From: CAHJXF01 sp038254545 | GTDB taxonomy: Bacteria; Pseudomonadota; Gammaproteobacteria; Burkholderiales; Burkholderiaceae_D | Assembly (NCBI GenBank): GCA_038254545.1 | Contig: JBBSGB010000015.1 | Span: 16,415-80,414 of the forward strand | Direction: 5' to 3' | Length of the DNA stretch: 64,000 nucleotides | In this document: positions 48,671-57,697 of the stretch, in pieces | Numbering within the stretch: the first letter of the stretch is position 1 | Layout: each line of letters opens with the position of its first letter | The notes under the pieces: generated by a model | Told to the model about the DNA's origin: nothing | Seen by the model: the letters and a program-made list of their open reading frames with translations, nothing else | Databases searched by the model: none | Position numbers and translations under genes: made by a program

Positions 48671-49756
48671 ATGATCGATCTCCTCGCCATCGGTGCGCAG
48701 GAGCAGGACTTCGCGCGTCAGGTAGCGGGCAAGAAGTTACGTCTCGATCGACAAGGCCGCACGTTGCCGACCAAACCGGACTGCGGTATCCACGCGATCC
48801 CGCAGCAGGCGGATCACGCGCTCGACAGCGCTGATGAAATCCCGTATGTACCAGGGGTGGACGGCCCCTCCCCCGATTCGCCGGCGACGGACTCCAGTAC
48901 GCGAGCCAGTACGCGAGCCAGTACGCGGGCCAATACGCGGCACTGGAACGCGCGTCTCGAAGTCGGGGTCGCGATGCGCGGCGGCTCGAGCGTCGCTGTG
49001 CACCGCCGTCACATCGGACCGCTCCGGCTGCAGAAGCCGCTCTATCCGGAGGGACGCGGTGTCGCGCACTTGCTCGTGGTTCATCCGCCTGCCGGCATCG
49101 CGGGGGGAGACCGCCTCGAGATCGACATCGACGTGGGGAACGAAGCGAGCGCGCTCGTAACGACCCCGGGTGCGACCAAATGGTATCGGTCGGACGGCGC
49201 GCGCGCGCACCAGCACGTCGCGCTCACCATCGCGCGCGGCGCATGTCTCGAATGGCTGCCTCAGGAGAGCATCGTCTTCGATGGCGCGGACGTGGAGACT
49301 ACGACGACGATCGCGTGCGAGCGAGGCGCGACGTGCATCGGCTGGGACATCGTCGTATTGGGACGGCTTGCCTCAGGTGAACACTTCGAGCGCGGCGCGG
49401 TCCGCCAGGATCTGAGCTTGTCGTGCGACGGCCGAATGCTGTGGCGCGAACGTGCGCGCCTCGCGGCGGGCGATGGTCAGCTGGGTTCTCCTGTCGGATG
49501 GAACGGACATTCTGTCGCGGGAGTGTTCTGGGCGTGGGGTGCGACGCTACCCGACGCGGACCTCGAACGCTGCCGCGGGGCGACGATGGCGCGGCAGGAC
49601 GCGGGAGTGACCGTGCTCGGCGACGGCCTCGTTGTCGCGCGTGCGCTATCCGATTCGGCCGAAAGCGTCCGCGACCTGTTTCATGAAATCTGGTCAATAA
49701 TCCGGGTCGCGATGACGGCGCGGCGCGCCACGTTGCCGCGGATCTGGGCGACATGA
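48671..49756 (+). CDS. ureD: Urease accessory protein UreD (start uncertain)
   Basis: UreD is the scaffold that binds apo-urease with UreF and UreG during nickel loading. The conserved part begins at HWNARLEVGVAMRGGSSV (from about 48941) with KPLYPEGRGVAHLLVVHPPAGIAGGDRL, SALVTTPGATKWYRS and WLPQESIVFDGA, and runs to the usual end. The ATG used has GGAG 5 nt upstream but gives 361 residues, about 80 more than the family. The added part is atypical and includes a tandem repeat (TRAS units). An in-frame GTG at 48857 would give 299 residues. It is first of the urease operon, 37 bp after gntR. Confidence 0.85.
   Translation: MIDLLAIGAQEQDFARQVAGKKLRLDRQGRTLPTKPDCGIHAIPQQADHALDSADEIPYVPGVDGPSPDSPATDSSTRASTRASTRANTRHWNARLEVGVAMRGGSSVAVHRRHIGPLRLQKPLYPEGRGVAHLLVVHPPAGIAGGDRLEIDIDVGNEASALVTTPGATKWYRSDGARAHQHVALTIARGACLEWLPQESIVFDGADVETTTTIACERGATCIGWDIVVLGRLASGEHFERGAVRQDLSLSCDGRMLWRERARLAAGDGQLGSPVGWNGHSVAGVFWAWGATLPDADLERCRGATMARQDAGVTVLGDGLVVARALSDSAESVRDLFHEIWSIIRVAMTARRATLPRIWAT
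48895..48942 (+). repeat. In-frame 12-bp tandem repeat, four copies
   Basis: The unit CAGTACGCGAGC occurs twice exactly, then once with one change and once with several (CAATACGCGGCA). It codes for Thr-Arg-Ala-Ser-like units in the N-terminal extension of UreD. Repeats of this kind change copy number by slippage and here keep the frame. Confidence 0.85.
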
Positions 49757-49792
49757 CTTGGTCGACATGAATGCGGCACGTGAAGGCACGTT

Positions 49793-50095
49793 ATGGAACT
49801 GACGCCGCGTGAAAAGGACAAGCTGCTGCTGTTCACCGCCGCGCTCGTGGCCGAGCGCCGGCGCGCTCGCGGACTGAAGCTGAACTATCCGGAGGCGGTC
49901 GCATTCATCTCGGCCGCGATCATGGAAGGCGCGCGCGACGGCCGCAGCGTCGCTGATCTGATGCATTACGGCATGACCCTTTTGACCCGCGACGACGTGA
50001 TGGACGGCGTGCCCGAGATGATTCCCGACATCCAGGTCGAAGCAACCTTCCCGGACGGGACCAAGCTGGTGACGGTCCACCATCCTGTCGTTTGA
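49793..50095 (+). CDS. ureA: Urease subunit gamma
   Basis: A 100-residue structural subunit, the normal size for three-subunit bacterial ureases. It begins MELTPREKDKLLLFTAALVAERR and contains LNYPEAVAFISAAIMEGARDG, MTLLTRDDVMDGVPEMI and the C-terminal TLVTVHHP-like end. It joins UreB and UreC in the cytoplasmic (alpha-beta-gamma)3 complex. It lies 36 bp after ureD. Confidence 0.97.
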   Translation: MELTPREKDKLLLFTAALVAERRRARGLKLNYPEAVAFISAAIMEGARDGRSVADLMHYGMTLLTRDDVMDGVPEMIPDIQVEATFPDGTKLVTVHHPVV

Positions 50096-50124
50096 ACGAG
50101 GCGGACGAGTGAATCGGACGAACG

Positions 50125-50454
50125 ATGATCCCCGGTGAATTGATTGCAGCGGCAGGCGATATCGAGCTGAACGCCGGTCGCGATTCGCTAACGGTCGTGG
50201 TCGCCAATCGCGGGGACCGCCCCGTGCAGGTCGGCTCGCACTTTCATTTTTTCGAGGTCAACGATGCGCTCTCGTTCGACCGCGCTGCCTCGCGCGGATT
50301 TCGCCTGGACGTCGCGGCCGGGACGGCGGTGCGTTTCGAACCGGGCCAGTCGCGCACCGTCAGGCTGGTCGCGCTCGCCGGTGACCGTATCGTCTTCGGC
50401 TTCAACGGCGCGGTCATGGGCCCGCTCGATTCAAAAGCTCCGGAAAGCGCCTGA
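50125..50454 (+). CDS. ureB: Urease subunit beta
   Basis: A 109-residue structural subunit. It begins MIPGELIAAAGDIELNAG with the typical VVVANRGDRPVQVGSHFHFFEVNDALSFDR, GFRLDVAAGTAVRFEPGQSRTV and RIVFGFNGAVMGPL. Its stop overlaps the ureC start (TGATG), so alpha and beta are made in step. Confidence 0.97.
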   Translation: MIPGELIAAAGDIELNAGRDSLTVVVANRGDRPVQVGSHFHFFEVNDALSFDRAASRGFRLDVAAGTAVRFEPGQSRTVRLVALAGDRIVFGFNGAVMGPLDSKAPESA

Positions 50455-52160
50455 TGGCCACGCGCATTTCACGGCAGGCCTATGCCGAGATGTACGGGCC
50501 GACGACCGGCGACCGGGTGCGACTCGCCGATACGGCGCTCGTCATCGAAGTCGAGAAGGATTACACGATCTACGGAGAGGAAGTGAAGTTCGGCGGAGGC
50601 AAGGTGATACGCGACGGGATGGGCCAGAGCCAGCGGATGGCCAAGGACATCGCCGACACGGTGATCACGAACGCGCTCATCGTAGACCACTGGGGCATCG
50701 TCAAGGCCGACATCGCGATCAAGGACGGCCGCTTCGCCCGCATCGGCAAGGCCGGCAACCCGGACATACAGCCGGGCGTCGACATCGTGATCGGGCCGGG
50801 CACCGAGATCATCGCCGGTGAAGGCATGATCGTGACGCCTGGCGGTGTCGACAGCCACATCCATTTCATTTGCCCGCAGCAGATCGAAGAGGCCCTGATG
50901 TCGGGCACGACGACGATGCTCGGCGGCGGCACGGGACCCGCGACGGGGACGTTCGCGACAACGGTGACGCCGGGTCCCTGGCATCTGGCGAACATGCTGC
51001 AGGCGGCCGAGGCCTACCCGATGAACCTCGGTTTTCTAGGCAAGGGCAACGCGAGCCTTCCGGGACCGTTGCATGAACAGATTCAAGCCGGTGCGATCGG
51101 GCTGAAGCTGCACGAGGACTGGGGCACTACGCCGGCGGCGATCGACAATTGCCTGACCGTCGCGGACGAGACCGACACGCAGGTCGCGATCCATACGGAC
51201 ACCCTGAACGAAGCCGGCTTCGTCGAGGCATCGGTCGCGGCGTTCAGGGGAAGGACGATCCACACCTATCACACCGAAGGCGCGGGTGGCGGACACGCAC
51301 CCGACATCATCCGCGTTTGCGGCGAGATGAACGTACTGCCTTCGTCGACCAACCCGACCCGGCCGTATACCGTCAATACACTCGACGAGCATTTGGACAT
51401 GCTAATGGTCTGCCACCATCTGGACGCGTCGATCGCGGAAGACGTGGCGTTCGCGGAGTCGAGAATCCGCAAGGAGACGATCGCGGCCGAAGACATCCTG
51501 CACGACCTCGGCGCGTTCTCGATGATCTCGTCGGACTCGCAGGCGATGGGGCGTGTGGGCGAGGTCATCCTTCGGACCTGGCAGACCGCGCACAAGATGA
51601 AACAGCAGCGCGGCGCGTTGCCCGGGGACACGGCCCATCGCGACAACGCGCGGGTCATGCGCTACATTGCGAAGTACACGATCAATCCGGCGCTCGCGCA
51701 CGGCATCGCTCACGAGGTCGGGTCGATCGAGGCGGGCAAGTGGGCCGATCTCGTGCTGTGGAAGCCGGCGTTCTTCGGCGTCAAACCGTTCCTGATCGTC
51801 AAGGGCGGGCAGATCGTCGCGGCCGCGATGGGCGACCCGAACGCGTCGATCCCGACGCCGCAGCCGGTCCACTACCGGCCGATGTTCGGCGCGCACGGGA
51901 AGTCGGTGACGCGTGGTTCGTTGACCTTCATGTCGCAGGCCGCGGTCGCCGCGGGCGTGCCCGAACGACTGCAGCTCGAGAAGCCGGTCGTCGCCGTGCG
52001 TGGCTGTCGCGCACTGTCCAAGCGCGACATGGTGCACAACACTCTGACGCCGGAGATCTCCGTCGACCCCGAGACGTACGCGGTCGTCGCGGACGGTGAA
52101 TTGCTGACCTGCGAGCCGGCAACCGAGCTGCCGATGTCGCAACGCTACTTTCTGTTCTGA
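50454..52160 (+). CDS. ureC: Urease subunit alpha (catalytic)
   Basis: A 568-residue di-nickel amidohydrolase that splits urea into ammonia and carbamate. The active-site groups are all present: His pair in GGVDSHIHFICPQQ, the Lys to be carbamylated in GAIGLKLHEDWGTTP, His in AIHTDTLNEAGF and HTYHTEGAGGGHAPD, the flap Cys-His in MVCHHLD, and Asp in ISSDSQAMGRVGE. MYGPTTGDRVRLADT opens the protein as usual. With UreA and UreB it forms the core enzyme; nickel delivery by UreD-UreF-UreG-UreE is encoded around it. No nickel transporter is in the window. Confidence 0.98.
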   Translation: MATRISRQAYAEMYGPTTGDRVRLADTALVIEVEKDYTIYGEEVKFGGGKVIRDGMGQSQRMAKDIADTVITNALIVDHWGIVKADIAIKDGRFARIGKAGNPDIQPGVDIVIGPGTEIIAGEGMIVTPGGVDSHIHFICPQQIEEALMSGTTTMLGGGTGPATGTFATTVTPGPWHLANMLQAAEAYPMNLGFLGKGNASLPGPLHEQIQAGAIGLKLHEDWGTTPAAIDNCLTVADETDTQVAIHTDTLNEAGFVEASVAAFRGRTIHTYHTEGAGGGHAPDIIRVCGEMNVLPSSTNPTRPYTVNTLDEHLDMLMVCHHLDASIAEDVAFAESRIRKETIAAEDILHDLGAFSMISSDSQAMGRVGEVILRTWQTAHKMKQQRGALPGDTAHRDNARVMRYIAKYTINPALAHGIAHEVGSIEAGKWADLVLWKPAFFGVKPFLIVKGGQIVAAAMGDPNASIPTPQPVHYRPMFGAHGKSVTRGSLTFMSQAAVAAGVPERLQLEKPVVAVRGCRALSKRDMVHNTLTPEISVDPETYAVVADGELLTCEPATELPMSQRYFLF

Positions 52161-52176
52161 CGCCGCGCTTCTTGCG

Positions 52177-52767
52177 ATGCATGACGACGATATGGAGTCC
52201 CCCGCGCTTCGTCTCTTCGCGTTGATTCCTCGCGATACGGATCACGATCCGATACCCGGCGCGCGCAGTCTCATCCTGACTTGCGAGCAGCGTGCGAAAA
52301 CGCGCTGTCGCGCGACGCTGTCGGATGGGAGCGACGCGGTCGTCATGCTCCCGCGCGGCAGCGTCGTGCGCCCGGGAATGCGGCTCGTGGCCGAGAGCGG
52401 CGAGATCGTCGACGTGGTCCCGGCGTGCGAGCGGATCTATCGAGTCCATGCGAGCGCCGACAGTCCCGACCCGGCGCTCGACCTGTTGCGCGCTGCCTAC
52501 CATCTCGGCAACCGCCACGTCCCGCTCGAACTCGGCCCGGGCTTCGTCAAGCTCGAACGCGATCCGGTCCTGCGTGATCTCCTGCAGCGCCTCAACGTGA
52601 ACGTCACCCCCGCTTTCGAGCCATTCGATCCCGAGCCGGGCGCCTATGGTGGCGGCCATCGGCACGGAACGAACGACCACGCGGACGACGATGGTGGTGC
52701 GACTGGAGAAGCACTGTCGCGCAACGCGCACGCGGTGGCGCGGAACGGAGCAGGGGCGCCGAAATGA
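52177..52767 (+). CDS. ureE: Urease accessory protein UreE (nickel metallochaperone)
   Basis: A 196-residue dimeric nickel carrier. The N-terminal peptide-binding half has RAKTRCRATLSDGSDAVVMLPRGS. The C-terminal metal-binding half has LLRAAYHLGNRHVPLEL with the conserved interfacial His. The tail is His/Asp-rich (YGGGHRHGTNDHADDD), able to bind extra nickel. The next gene overlaps by ATGA. The length is at the upper end for UreE because of the polar tail. Confidence 0.95.
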   Translation: MHDDDMESPALRLFALIPRDTDHDPIPGARSLILTCEQRAKTRCRATLSDGSDAVVMLPRGSVVRPGMRLVAESGEIVDVVPACERIYRVHASADSPDPALDLLRAAYHLGNRHVPLELGPGFVKLERDPVLRDLLQRLNVNVTPAFEPFDPEPGAYGGGHRHGTNDHADDDGGATGEALSRNAHAVARNGAGAPK

Positions 52768-53432
52768 CGGACACGCTCGAGGCCGAGGCGGCCTTGCTGC
52801 AGTTGTCCAGCGCGGCACTTCCGGTCGGTGCGTTCAGCTATTCCCAAGGTCTCGAGACGGCGATCGCGGACGAACGCCTGCGCACGACCGAGGACATCGA
52901 GAGCTTCATCGCAGACGTGCTCAGGCTCGTAGTCGCTCGCTACGAGGCGCCGGTCTGGTGGCGCCTGCGCGCTGCGCTCGACCGGCAGGATCTGGATCGG
53001 TTCGGCGACTGGAACGACGACTTCCTGGCCACCAGGGAAACCGCGGAACTGCGCGCAGAGACGCTGCAGATGGGACATTCGATGATCGAGTTGATGCGTG
53101 GCCTGACGATGCCGATCGGCATCGTCGTCGATGCATGGACCTGGCCCGCCGCGCACGCGCTCGCATCCCGGACATGGCGCATCGCACCGCGCTCGGCGTT
53201 GAACGGCTACCTGTTCGGCTGGCTCGAGAACCAGGTCCTCGCCGGCATGAAAGCATTGCCGTATGGGCAGCTCGCGGGCCAGCGCATGCTGCAGGCGCTG
53301 CGTCCGGGACTCGCCGAAGTGGTCTTGTCCGCTTCGGAATCGCCCGACGATTCCCTGACGACGCAGGCGCCGGGCTATGCAATCAACAGCGCCCGTCACG
53401 AAAGCCAGTATTCACGACTGTTCAGGTCCTGA
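52764..53432 (+). CDS. ureF: Urease accessory protein UreF
   Basis: A 222-residue all-helical protein that joins UreD and UreG in the nickel-insertion complex. It has LLQLSSAALPVGAFSYSQGLETAI near the start, TRETAELRAETLQMG-like sequence in the middle (LATRETAELRAETLQMGHSM), a C-terminal YLFGWLENQVLAGMKALPYGQLAGQRML, and the final SARHESQYSRLFRS, all typical. It overlaps ureE and ends 3 bp before ureG. Confidence 0.96.
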   Translation: MTDTLEAEAALLQLSSAALPVGAFSYSQGLETAIADERLRTTEDIESFIADVLRLVVARYEAPVWWRLRAALDRQDLDRFGDWNDDFLATRETAELRAETLQMGHSMIELMRGLTMPIGIVVDAWTWPAAHALASRTWRIAPRSALNGYLFGWLENQVLAGMKALPYGQLAGQRMLQALRPGLAEVVLSASESPDDSLTTQAPGYAINSARHESQYSRLFRS

Positions 53433-53435
53433 CTC

Positions 53436-54056
53436 GTGACAAAACCATCGTCCAACCCCCTTCGCGTCGGCATCGGCGGGCCCGTCGGCTCCGGCAAGAC
53501 GACTCTCGTCGAAATGCTGTGCAAACGACTGCGCGCGCGCTACCAACTCGCGGTCGTCACGAACGACATCTACACGAAGGAAGACGAGCGCCTGCTCGTC
53601 GCTGCGCAGGCGCTTCCGCCCGAGCGAATCATGGGCGTGGAGACCGGCGGTTGCCCGCACACCGCGATCCGCGAGGACGCGTCGATCAACCTCGAAGCCG
53701 TTTCCCGCATGCAGAAGCGCTTCCCGGATCTGGACCTGATCTTCATCGAATCGGGCGGCGACAATCTCGCGGCGACGTTCAGTCCCGAACTGTCGGACCT
53801 GACGCTCTACGTCATCGACGTCGCCGGCGGCGAAAAAATTCCGAGAAAGGGCGGGCCCGGCATCACGAAGGCAGACCTGCTCGTCATCAACAAGACCGAC
53901 CTCGCACCGTACGTCGGCGCGTCCCTTGCCGTGATGGCGAATGACGCGGCGCGCATGCGCGGCACACGCCCCTTCGTGATGACCAACCTGAAGACCGGTG
54001 CCGGACTGGACGAAGTCGTCGCCTTCGTCGTCGAACGCGGAATGCTCGAGGTCTGA
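53436..54056 (+). CDS. ureG: Urease accessory GTPase UreG
   Basis: A 206-residue SIMIBI-class GTPase that powers nickel insertion into urease. It has the P-loop GIGGPVGSGKTTLVE (residues 12-26), VVTNDIYTKEDE, the nickel-binding MGVETGGCPHTAIRED (Cys-Pro-His), IFIESGGDNLAATFSPEL, and the guanine motif VINKTDLAP. Translation begins at GTG. It ends the urease operon, followed by a 208-bp gap that shows only GC-rich alternating sequence and faces dnaJ. Confidence 0.97.
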   Translation: MTKPSSNPLRVGIGGPVGSGKTTLVEMLCKRLRARYQLAVVTNDIYTKEDERLLVAAQALPPERIMGVETGGCPHTAIREDASINLEAVSRMQKRFPDLDLIFIESGGDNLAATFSPELSDLTLYVIDVAGGEKIPRKGGPGITKADLLVINKTDLAPYVGASLAVMANDAARMRGTRPFVMTNLKTGAGLDEVVAFVVERGMLEV

Positions 54057-54264
54057 ACGCCGCGCCTGCGCGTGCGCGTGCGCGGGCAGTCCGCCGTCGA
54101 AGGGTCGCCCCGTCACTGCGGGGACTTTCGCGAAACGGGGTATCGAAGAGACCGCCAGCCTCTGCCTCGATGTGCTTCGCGGGACGACGGGCAGTCGACC
54201 TTCGAGACCGCGCCCCTTCGATCAATCGCGATCGACCGCTGACGCGGCCCGGACAGCCCGCCTC

Positions 54265-55386
54265 CTACGCAAAGAACGCCTTGACCTTGTCGGCCCAGCC
54301 CTTGCTCTGCGGGCTGTGCTTGGCGCCGCCTTCGCGAGTGGACGCATCGAAATCCTTGAGCAGCTTCTTCTGGTGTTCGGTCAGGCGCACCGGCGTTTCG
54401 ACCAGCACGTGGCAATACAGGTCACCAGGGTACGAGCCCCGGACCCCCTTGATGCCCTTGCCTCGCAGCCGGAAGGTCTTGCCGCTCTGCGTGCCTTCGG
54501 GAATCGAGATCGCCGCATTGCCGCCCAGCGTGGGTATCTCGAGTTCCCCGCCAAGCGCAGCGGTCGCGAACGCGATCGGCATCTCGCAATGCAGGTCGTC
54601 GCCGTCGCGCTGGAACATCGCGTGTGGCTTGATGTGGATCTCGACGTAGAGATCGCCGTTCGGGCCGCCGTTCACGCCCGGCTCGCCATTGCCGGTGGAG
54701 CGAATCCGCATCCCTTCGTCGATGCCCGCGGGAATCTTGACCTCGAGCGTCTTGGGCGATTTGATCCTGCCCACGCCATCGCAATGCGTGCACGGTTCCG
54801 GAATGATCTTGCCGGTGCCGTGACAGCGCGCACAGGTCTGCTGGATCGAGAAGAAGCCCTGCTGAATCCGCACCGATCCCGAGCCCGTGCAGGTCGGGCA
54901 GGTCTGCGGCTTGGTGCCGGGCGCAGCGCCCGAGCCGTGGCAGATCTCGCAATTGTTCCAGCTCGGGATCTTGATCTCGGTCTCGTAGCCGTGGGCGGCC
55001 TGCTCGAGCGTGATCTCCATCGCATAACGCAGGTCGGCGCCGCGGTACACCTGCGGCCCGCCGCGACCCCGCTGCCCGCCGCCGAAGATGTCGCCGAAGA
55101 TATCGCCAAAAGCTTCGGCAAAGCCGCCCATGCCTGCGCCCGCGCCGGCCATGTTCGGATCGACGCCCGCGTGTCCGTAGCGATCGTATGCGGCGCGCTT
55201 GTCCGCATCGGTCAGCATCTCGTAGGCTTCCTTGGCCTCCTTGAATTTTTCTTCGGACGCCTTGTCACCGTCCGCGTTGCGGTCCGGGTGATGCTTCATC
55301 GCCAGCCTGCGGTAGGCCTTCTTGATGTCTTCTTCAGAGGCGTTCTTCGCGACGCCGAGAATTTCGTAGTAGTCCCGTTTGGCCAT
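54265..55386 (-). CDS. dnaJ: Chaperone protein DnaJ
   Basis: A 373-residue type I J-protein that delivers substrates to DnaK and stimulates its ATPase. The J-domain (residues 1-70) has KRDYYEILGVAKNASEEDIKKAYRRLA and the HPD motif in MKHHPDRN. A Gly-rich linker follows. The zinc-binding region has four CxxCxGxG-type repeats (CEICHGSG, CPTCTGSG, CARCHGTG, CTHCDGVG). The substrate-binding domains end the protein. It is third of grpE-dnaK-dnaJ, 161 bp behind dnaK. Confidence 0.98.
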   Translation of the reverse strand: MAKRDYYEILGVAKNASEEDIKKAYRRLAMKHHPDRNADGDKASEEKFKEAKEAYEMLTDADKRAAYDRYGHAGVDPNMAGAGAGMGGFAEAFGDIFGDIFGGGQRGRGGPQVYRGADLRYAMEITLEQAAHGYETEIKIPSWNNCEICHGSGAAPGTKPQTCPTCTGSGSVRIQQGFFSIQQTCARCHGTGKIIPEPCTHCDGVGRIKSPKTLEVKIPAGIDEGMRIRSTGNGEPGVNGGPNGDLYVEIHIKPHAMFQRDGDDLHCEMPIAFATAALGGELEIPTLGGNAAISIPEGTQSGKTFRLRGKGIKGVRGSYPGDLYCHVLVETPVRLTEHQKKLLKDFDASTREGGAKHSPQSKGWADKVKAFFA

Positions 55387-55437
55387 GGCGCTTCCGTTGG
55401 CTTGACTTGTGCTGCCTTGATACGAGAACGCCGAGAG

Positions 55438-55494
55438 GGACGGATCAGTGTCCGTCCAACCCGGCGAAGAGGCGTAGCGGCATACGGCTACGCC
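55438..55494 (-). other. Two stable hairpins between dnaK and dnaJ
   Basis: GGCGTAGC/GCTACGCC with an 8-nt loop (55471-55494) and GGACGGA/TCCGTCC with a 6-nt loop (55438-55457). Neither is followed by a T-run in the direction of transcription, so they are not classical terminators. They may attenuate dnaJ or protect the dnaK mRNA 3' end. Confidence 0.55.
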
Positions 55495-55547
55495 CCGATC
55501 TCACTGCACCAACTCACTGCGCGACCCTGCTGCGCGAACAATCGCGT

Positions 55548-57500
55548 TCAGCCGCGCTTGACTTCCTTGAACTCGGCATCGACGACGTTGTCGTCGGCCG
55601 GCTTGCCTTGCTGCTGGCCCGCACCCGCGTCGTGCGCAGCGTGCTGGGCTGCGTCGCCGGCCGCTGCCTGAGCGGCCTGCGCATCGGCCGCCATCTTCTC
55701 GCCGAGCTTCTGCGACGCGGTCATCAGCGCTTCGCTCGCGCTTTCGATATTCTCCTTGTCGTCCGACTTGATCGCGTCTTCTGCCGACCTGATCGCGGCT
55801 TCGATGCTGCCCTTGTCGGCCGCGTCCAACTTGTCGCCGTATTCGGACATCGACTTCTTGACCGAATGCACCAGCGCATCGGCCTGGTTGCGCGCGGTCA
55901 CGAGCTCGACGACCTTCTTGTCGTCTTCGGCGTTCGCTTCGGCGTCCTTCACCATCTTCTCGATCTCGGCCTCCGACAGCCCCGAATTCGCCTTGATGGT
56001 GATCTTGTTTTCCTTGCCGGTAGCCTTGTCCTTCGCGCCGACATGCAAAATGCCGTTCGCGTCGATGTCGAAGCCCACCTCGATCTGCGGCATGCCGCGC
56101 GGTGCCGGCGCGATGCCTTCGAGATTGAATTCGCCGAGCAGCTTGTTGCCGACGACCACGTCGCGCTCGCCCTGATAGACCTTGATCGTCACGGCCGGCT
56201 GGTTGTCGTCCGCGGTCGAATACACCTGGCCGAACTTGGTCGGGATGGTGGTGTTCTTCTTGATCATCTTGGTCATCACGCCGCCCAGCGTTTCGATGCC
56301 CAGCGACAGCGGCGTCACGTCGAGCAGCAGCACGTCCTTGACGTCGCCCTTGAGCACGCCGCCTTGAATCGCGGCACCGACCGCAACGGCCTCGTCAGGG
56401 TTTACATCACGGCGCGGATCACGACCGAAGAATTCCTTGACCTTCTCCTGCACCTTGGGCATGCGCGTCATGCCGCCGACCAGGATCACGTCGTGAATGT
56501 CGGACACCGAAACTCCCGAGTCCTTGATTGCGATACGGCAAGGCTCGATGGTCCGTTCGATCAGGTCCTCGACCAGCGACTCGAACTTCGCGCGCGTGAG
56601 CTTCATGTTCAGGTGCTTCGGTCCCGACGCGTCGGCCGTGATATACGGCAGGTTGATATCGGTCTGCGCCGACGAGCTCAACTCGATCTTGGCCTTCTCG
56701 GCCGAGTCCTTCAGGCGCTGCAGCGCGAGCACGTCCTTGGAGAGATCGGCGCCGGATTCCTTCTTGAATTCGGTAACGATGTAATCGATGATGCGCTGGT
56801 CGAAGTCCTCGCCGCCCAGGAACGTGTCGCCGTTGGTGGACAGCACTTCGAACTGCTTCTCACCGTCCAGATCCGCGATCTCGATGATCGAGATGTCGAA
56901 CGTGCCGCCGCCCAAGTCATACACGGCGATCTTGGAATCGCCCTTGCCGTGCTTGTCCAGGCCGAACGCGAGCGCGGCCGCGGTCGGCTCGTTGATGATG
57001 CGTTTGACTTCGAGGCCCGCGATGCGACCGGCATCCTTGGTTGCCTGGCGCTGCGAGTCGTTGAAGTAGGCCGGCACCGTGATTACGGCCTCGGTGACCT
57101 CTTCGCCGAGGTAGTCCTCGGCGGTCTTCTTCATCTTGCGCAGGGTTTCGGCGCTGATCTGCGGAGGCGCGAGCTTCTTGTCGCGTACCGAAATCCAAGC
57201 GTCGCCGTTGTCGGCCTTGACGATCTGATAGGGCATCAGGTTGATGTCCTTCTGCACTTCCTTCTCTTCGAAGCGGCGACCGATCAGGCGCTTGACCGCG
57301 TAGAGCGTGTTCTTGGGATTGGTCACGGCCTGACGCTTGGCCGGCGCGCCGACCAGGATCTCGCCGTCATCCATGTACGCGATGATCGAAGGCGTGGTGC
57401 GCGCGCCTTCGGAATTCTCGATGACCTTCGGCTGACCACCTTCCATGATGGCCACGCACGAGTTAGTCGTGCCGAGGTCGATGCCGATGATTTTTCCCAT
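55548..57500 (-). CDS. dnaK: Molecular chaperone DnaK (Hsp70)
   Basis: A 650-residue Hsp70. The ATPase domain opens MGKIIGIDLGTTNSCVAIMEG and has VITVPAYFNDSQRQATKDAG, IINEPTAAALAFG and YDLGGGTFDISI. The substrate-binding domain has LLDVTPLSLGIETLGGVMT. The C-terminal lid is Ala/Gln-rich and ends in the conserved VVDAEFKEVKRG. The frame is open upstream, but this ATG is the universal start. It is preceded by its own sigma-32 promoter, in addition to possible read-through from grpE. Confidence 0.98.
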   Translation of the reverse strand: MGKIIGIDLGTTNSCVAIMEGGQPKVIENSEGARTTPSIIAYMDDGEILVGAPAKRQAVTNPKNTLYAVKRLIGRRFEEKEVQKDINLMPYQIVKADNGDAWISVRDKKLAPPQISAETLRKMKKTAEDYLGEEVTEAVITVPAYFNDSQRQATKDAGRIAGLEVKRIINEPTAAALAFGLDKHGKGDSKIAVYDLGGGTFDISIIEIADLDGEKQFEVLSTNGDTFLGGEDFDQRIIDYIVTEFKKESGADLSKDVLALQRLKDSAEKAKIELSSSAQTDINLPYITADASGPKHLNMKLTRAKFESLVEDLIERTIEPCRIAIKDSGVSVSDIHDVILVGGMTRMPKVQEKVKEFFGRDPRRDVNPDEAVAVGAAIQGGVLKGDVKDVLLLDVTPLSLGIETLGGVMTKMIKKNTTIPTKFGQVYSTADDNQPAVTIKVYQGERDVVVGNKLLGEFNLEGIAPAPRGMPQIEVGFDIDANGILHVGAKDKATGKENKITIKANSGLSEAEIEKMVKDAEANAEDDKKVVELVTARNQADALVHSVKKSMSEYGDKLDAADKGSIEAAIRSAEDAIKSDDKENIESASEALMTASQKLGEKMAADAQAAQAAAGDAAQHAAHDAGAGQQQGKPADDNVVDAEFKEVKRG

Positions 57501-57619
57501 GATGTATCTCTCCTGAACGATCTTTGTCTTTGCGAATTGGTGGTGTGCTCGCGTTTGCCTATGCGCGTTTTTTTCCAGGCTGCCTCGCATGGATTCAGCG
57601 AAGCGCCTTCTGAACAAGC

Positions 57620-57647
57620 ATTTGGAGGATTCCCCCTCGATTTCAAG
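57620..57647 (-). promoter_or_regulatory. dnaK: Sigma-32 heat-shock promoter of dnaK
   Basis: On the minus strand CTTGAAA (full -35) is followed after 13 nt by CTCCAAAT, close to the RpoH -10 CCCCATNT. It lies about 120 bp upstream of the dnaK start, in the grpE-dnaK gap. Confidence 0.8.
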
Positions 57648-57675
57648 GGATATTCACCGACCGCCGTCTCCCGAC

Positions 57676-57697
57676 GAGGCGACCGCGCGGTCGCCTC
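57676..57697 (-). other. 9-bp hairpin directly after grpE
   Basis: GAGGCGACC-GCGC-GGTCGCCTC is a perfect 9-bp inverted repeat with a 4-nt loop that begins inside the grpE stop codon. No T-run follows, so it is a weak or non-classical terminator. It may insulate grpE from the dnaK promoter just behind it. Confidence 0.6.

Noticed and set aside
48737..49216. Minus-strand open frame across the gntR-ureD junction
   Set aside because: It overlaps the conserved UreD coding region in antisense and shows no recognisable motif or ribosome site.
55438..55494. Intrinsic terminator between dnaK and dnaJ
   Set aside because: The stems are strong, but no T-run follows either of them in the transcribed direction.
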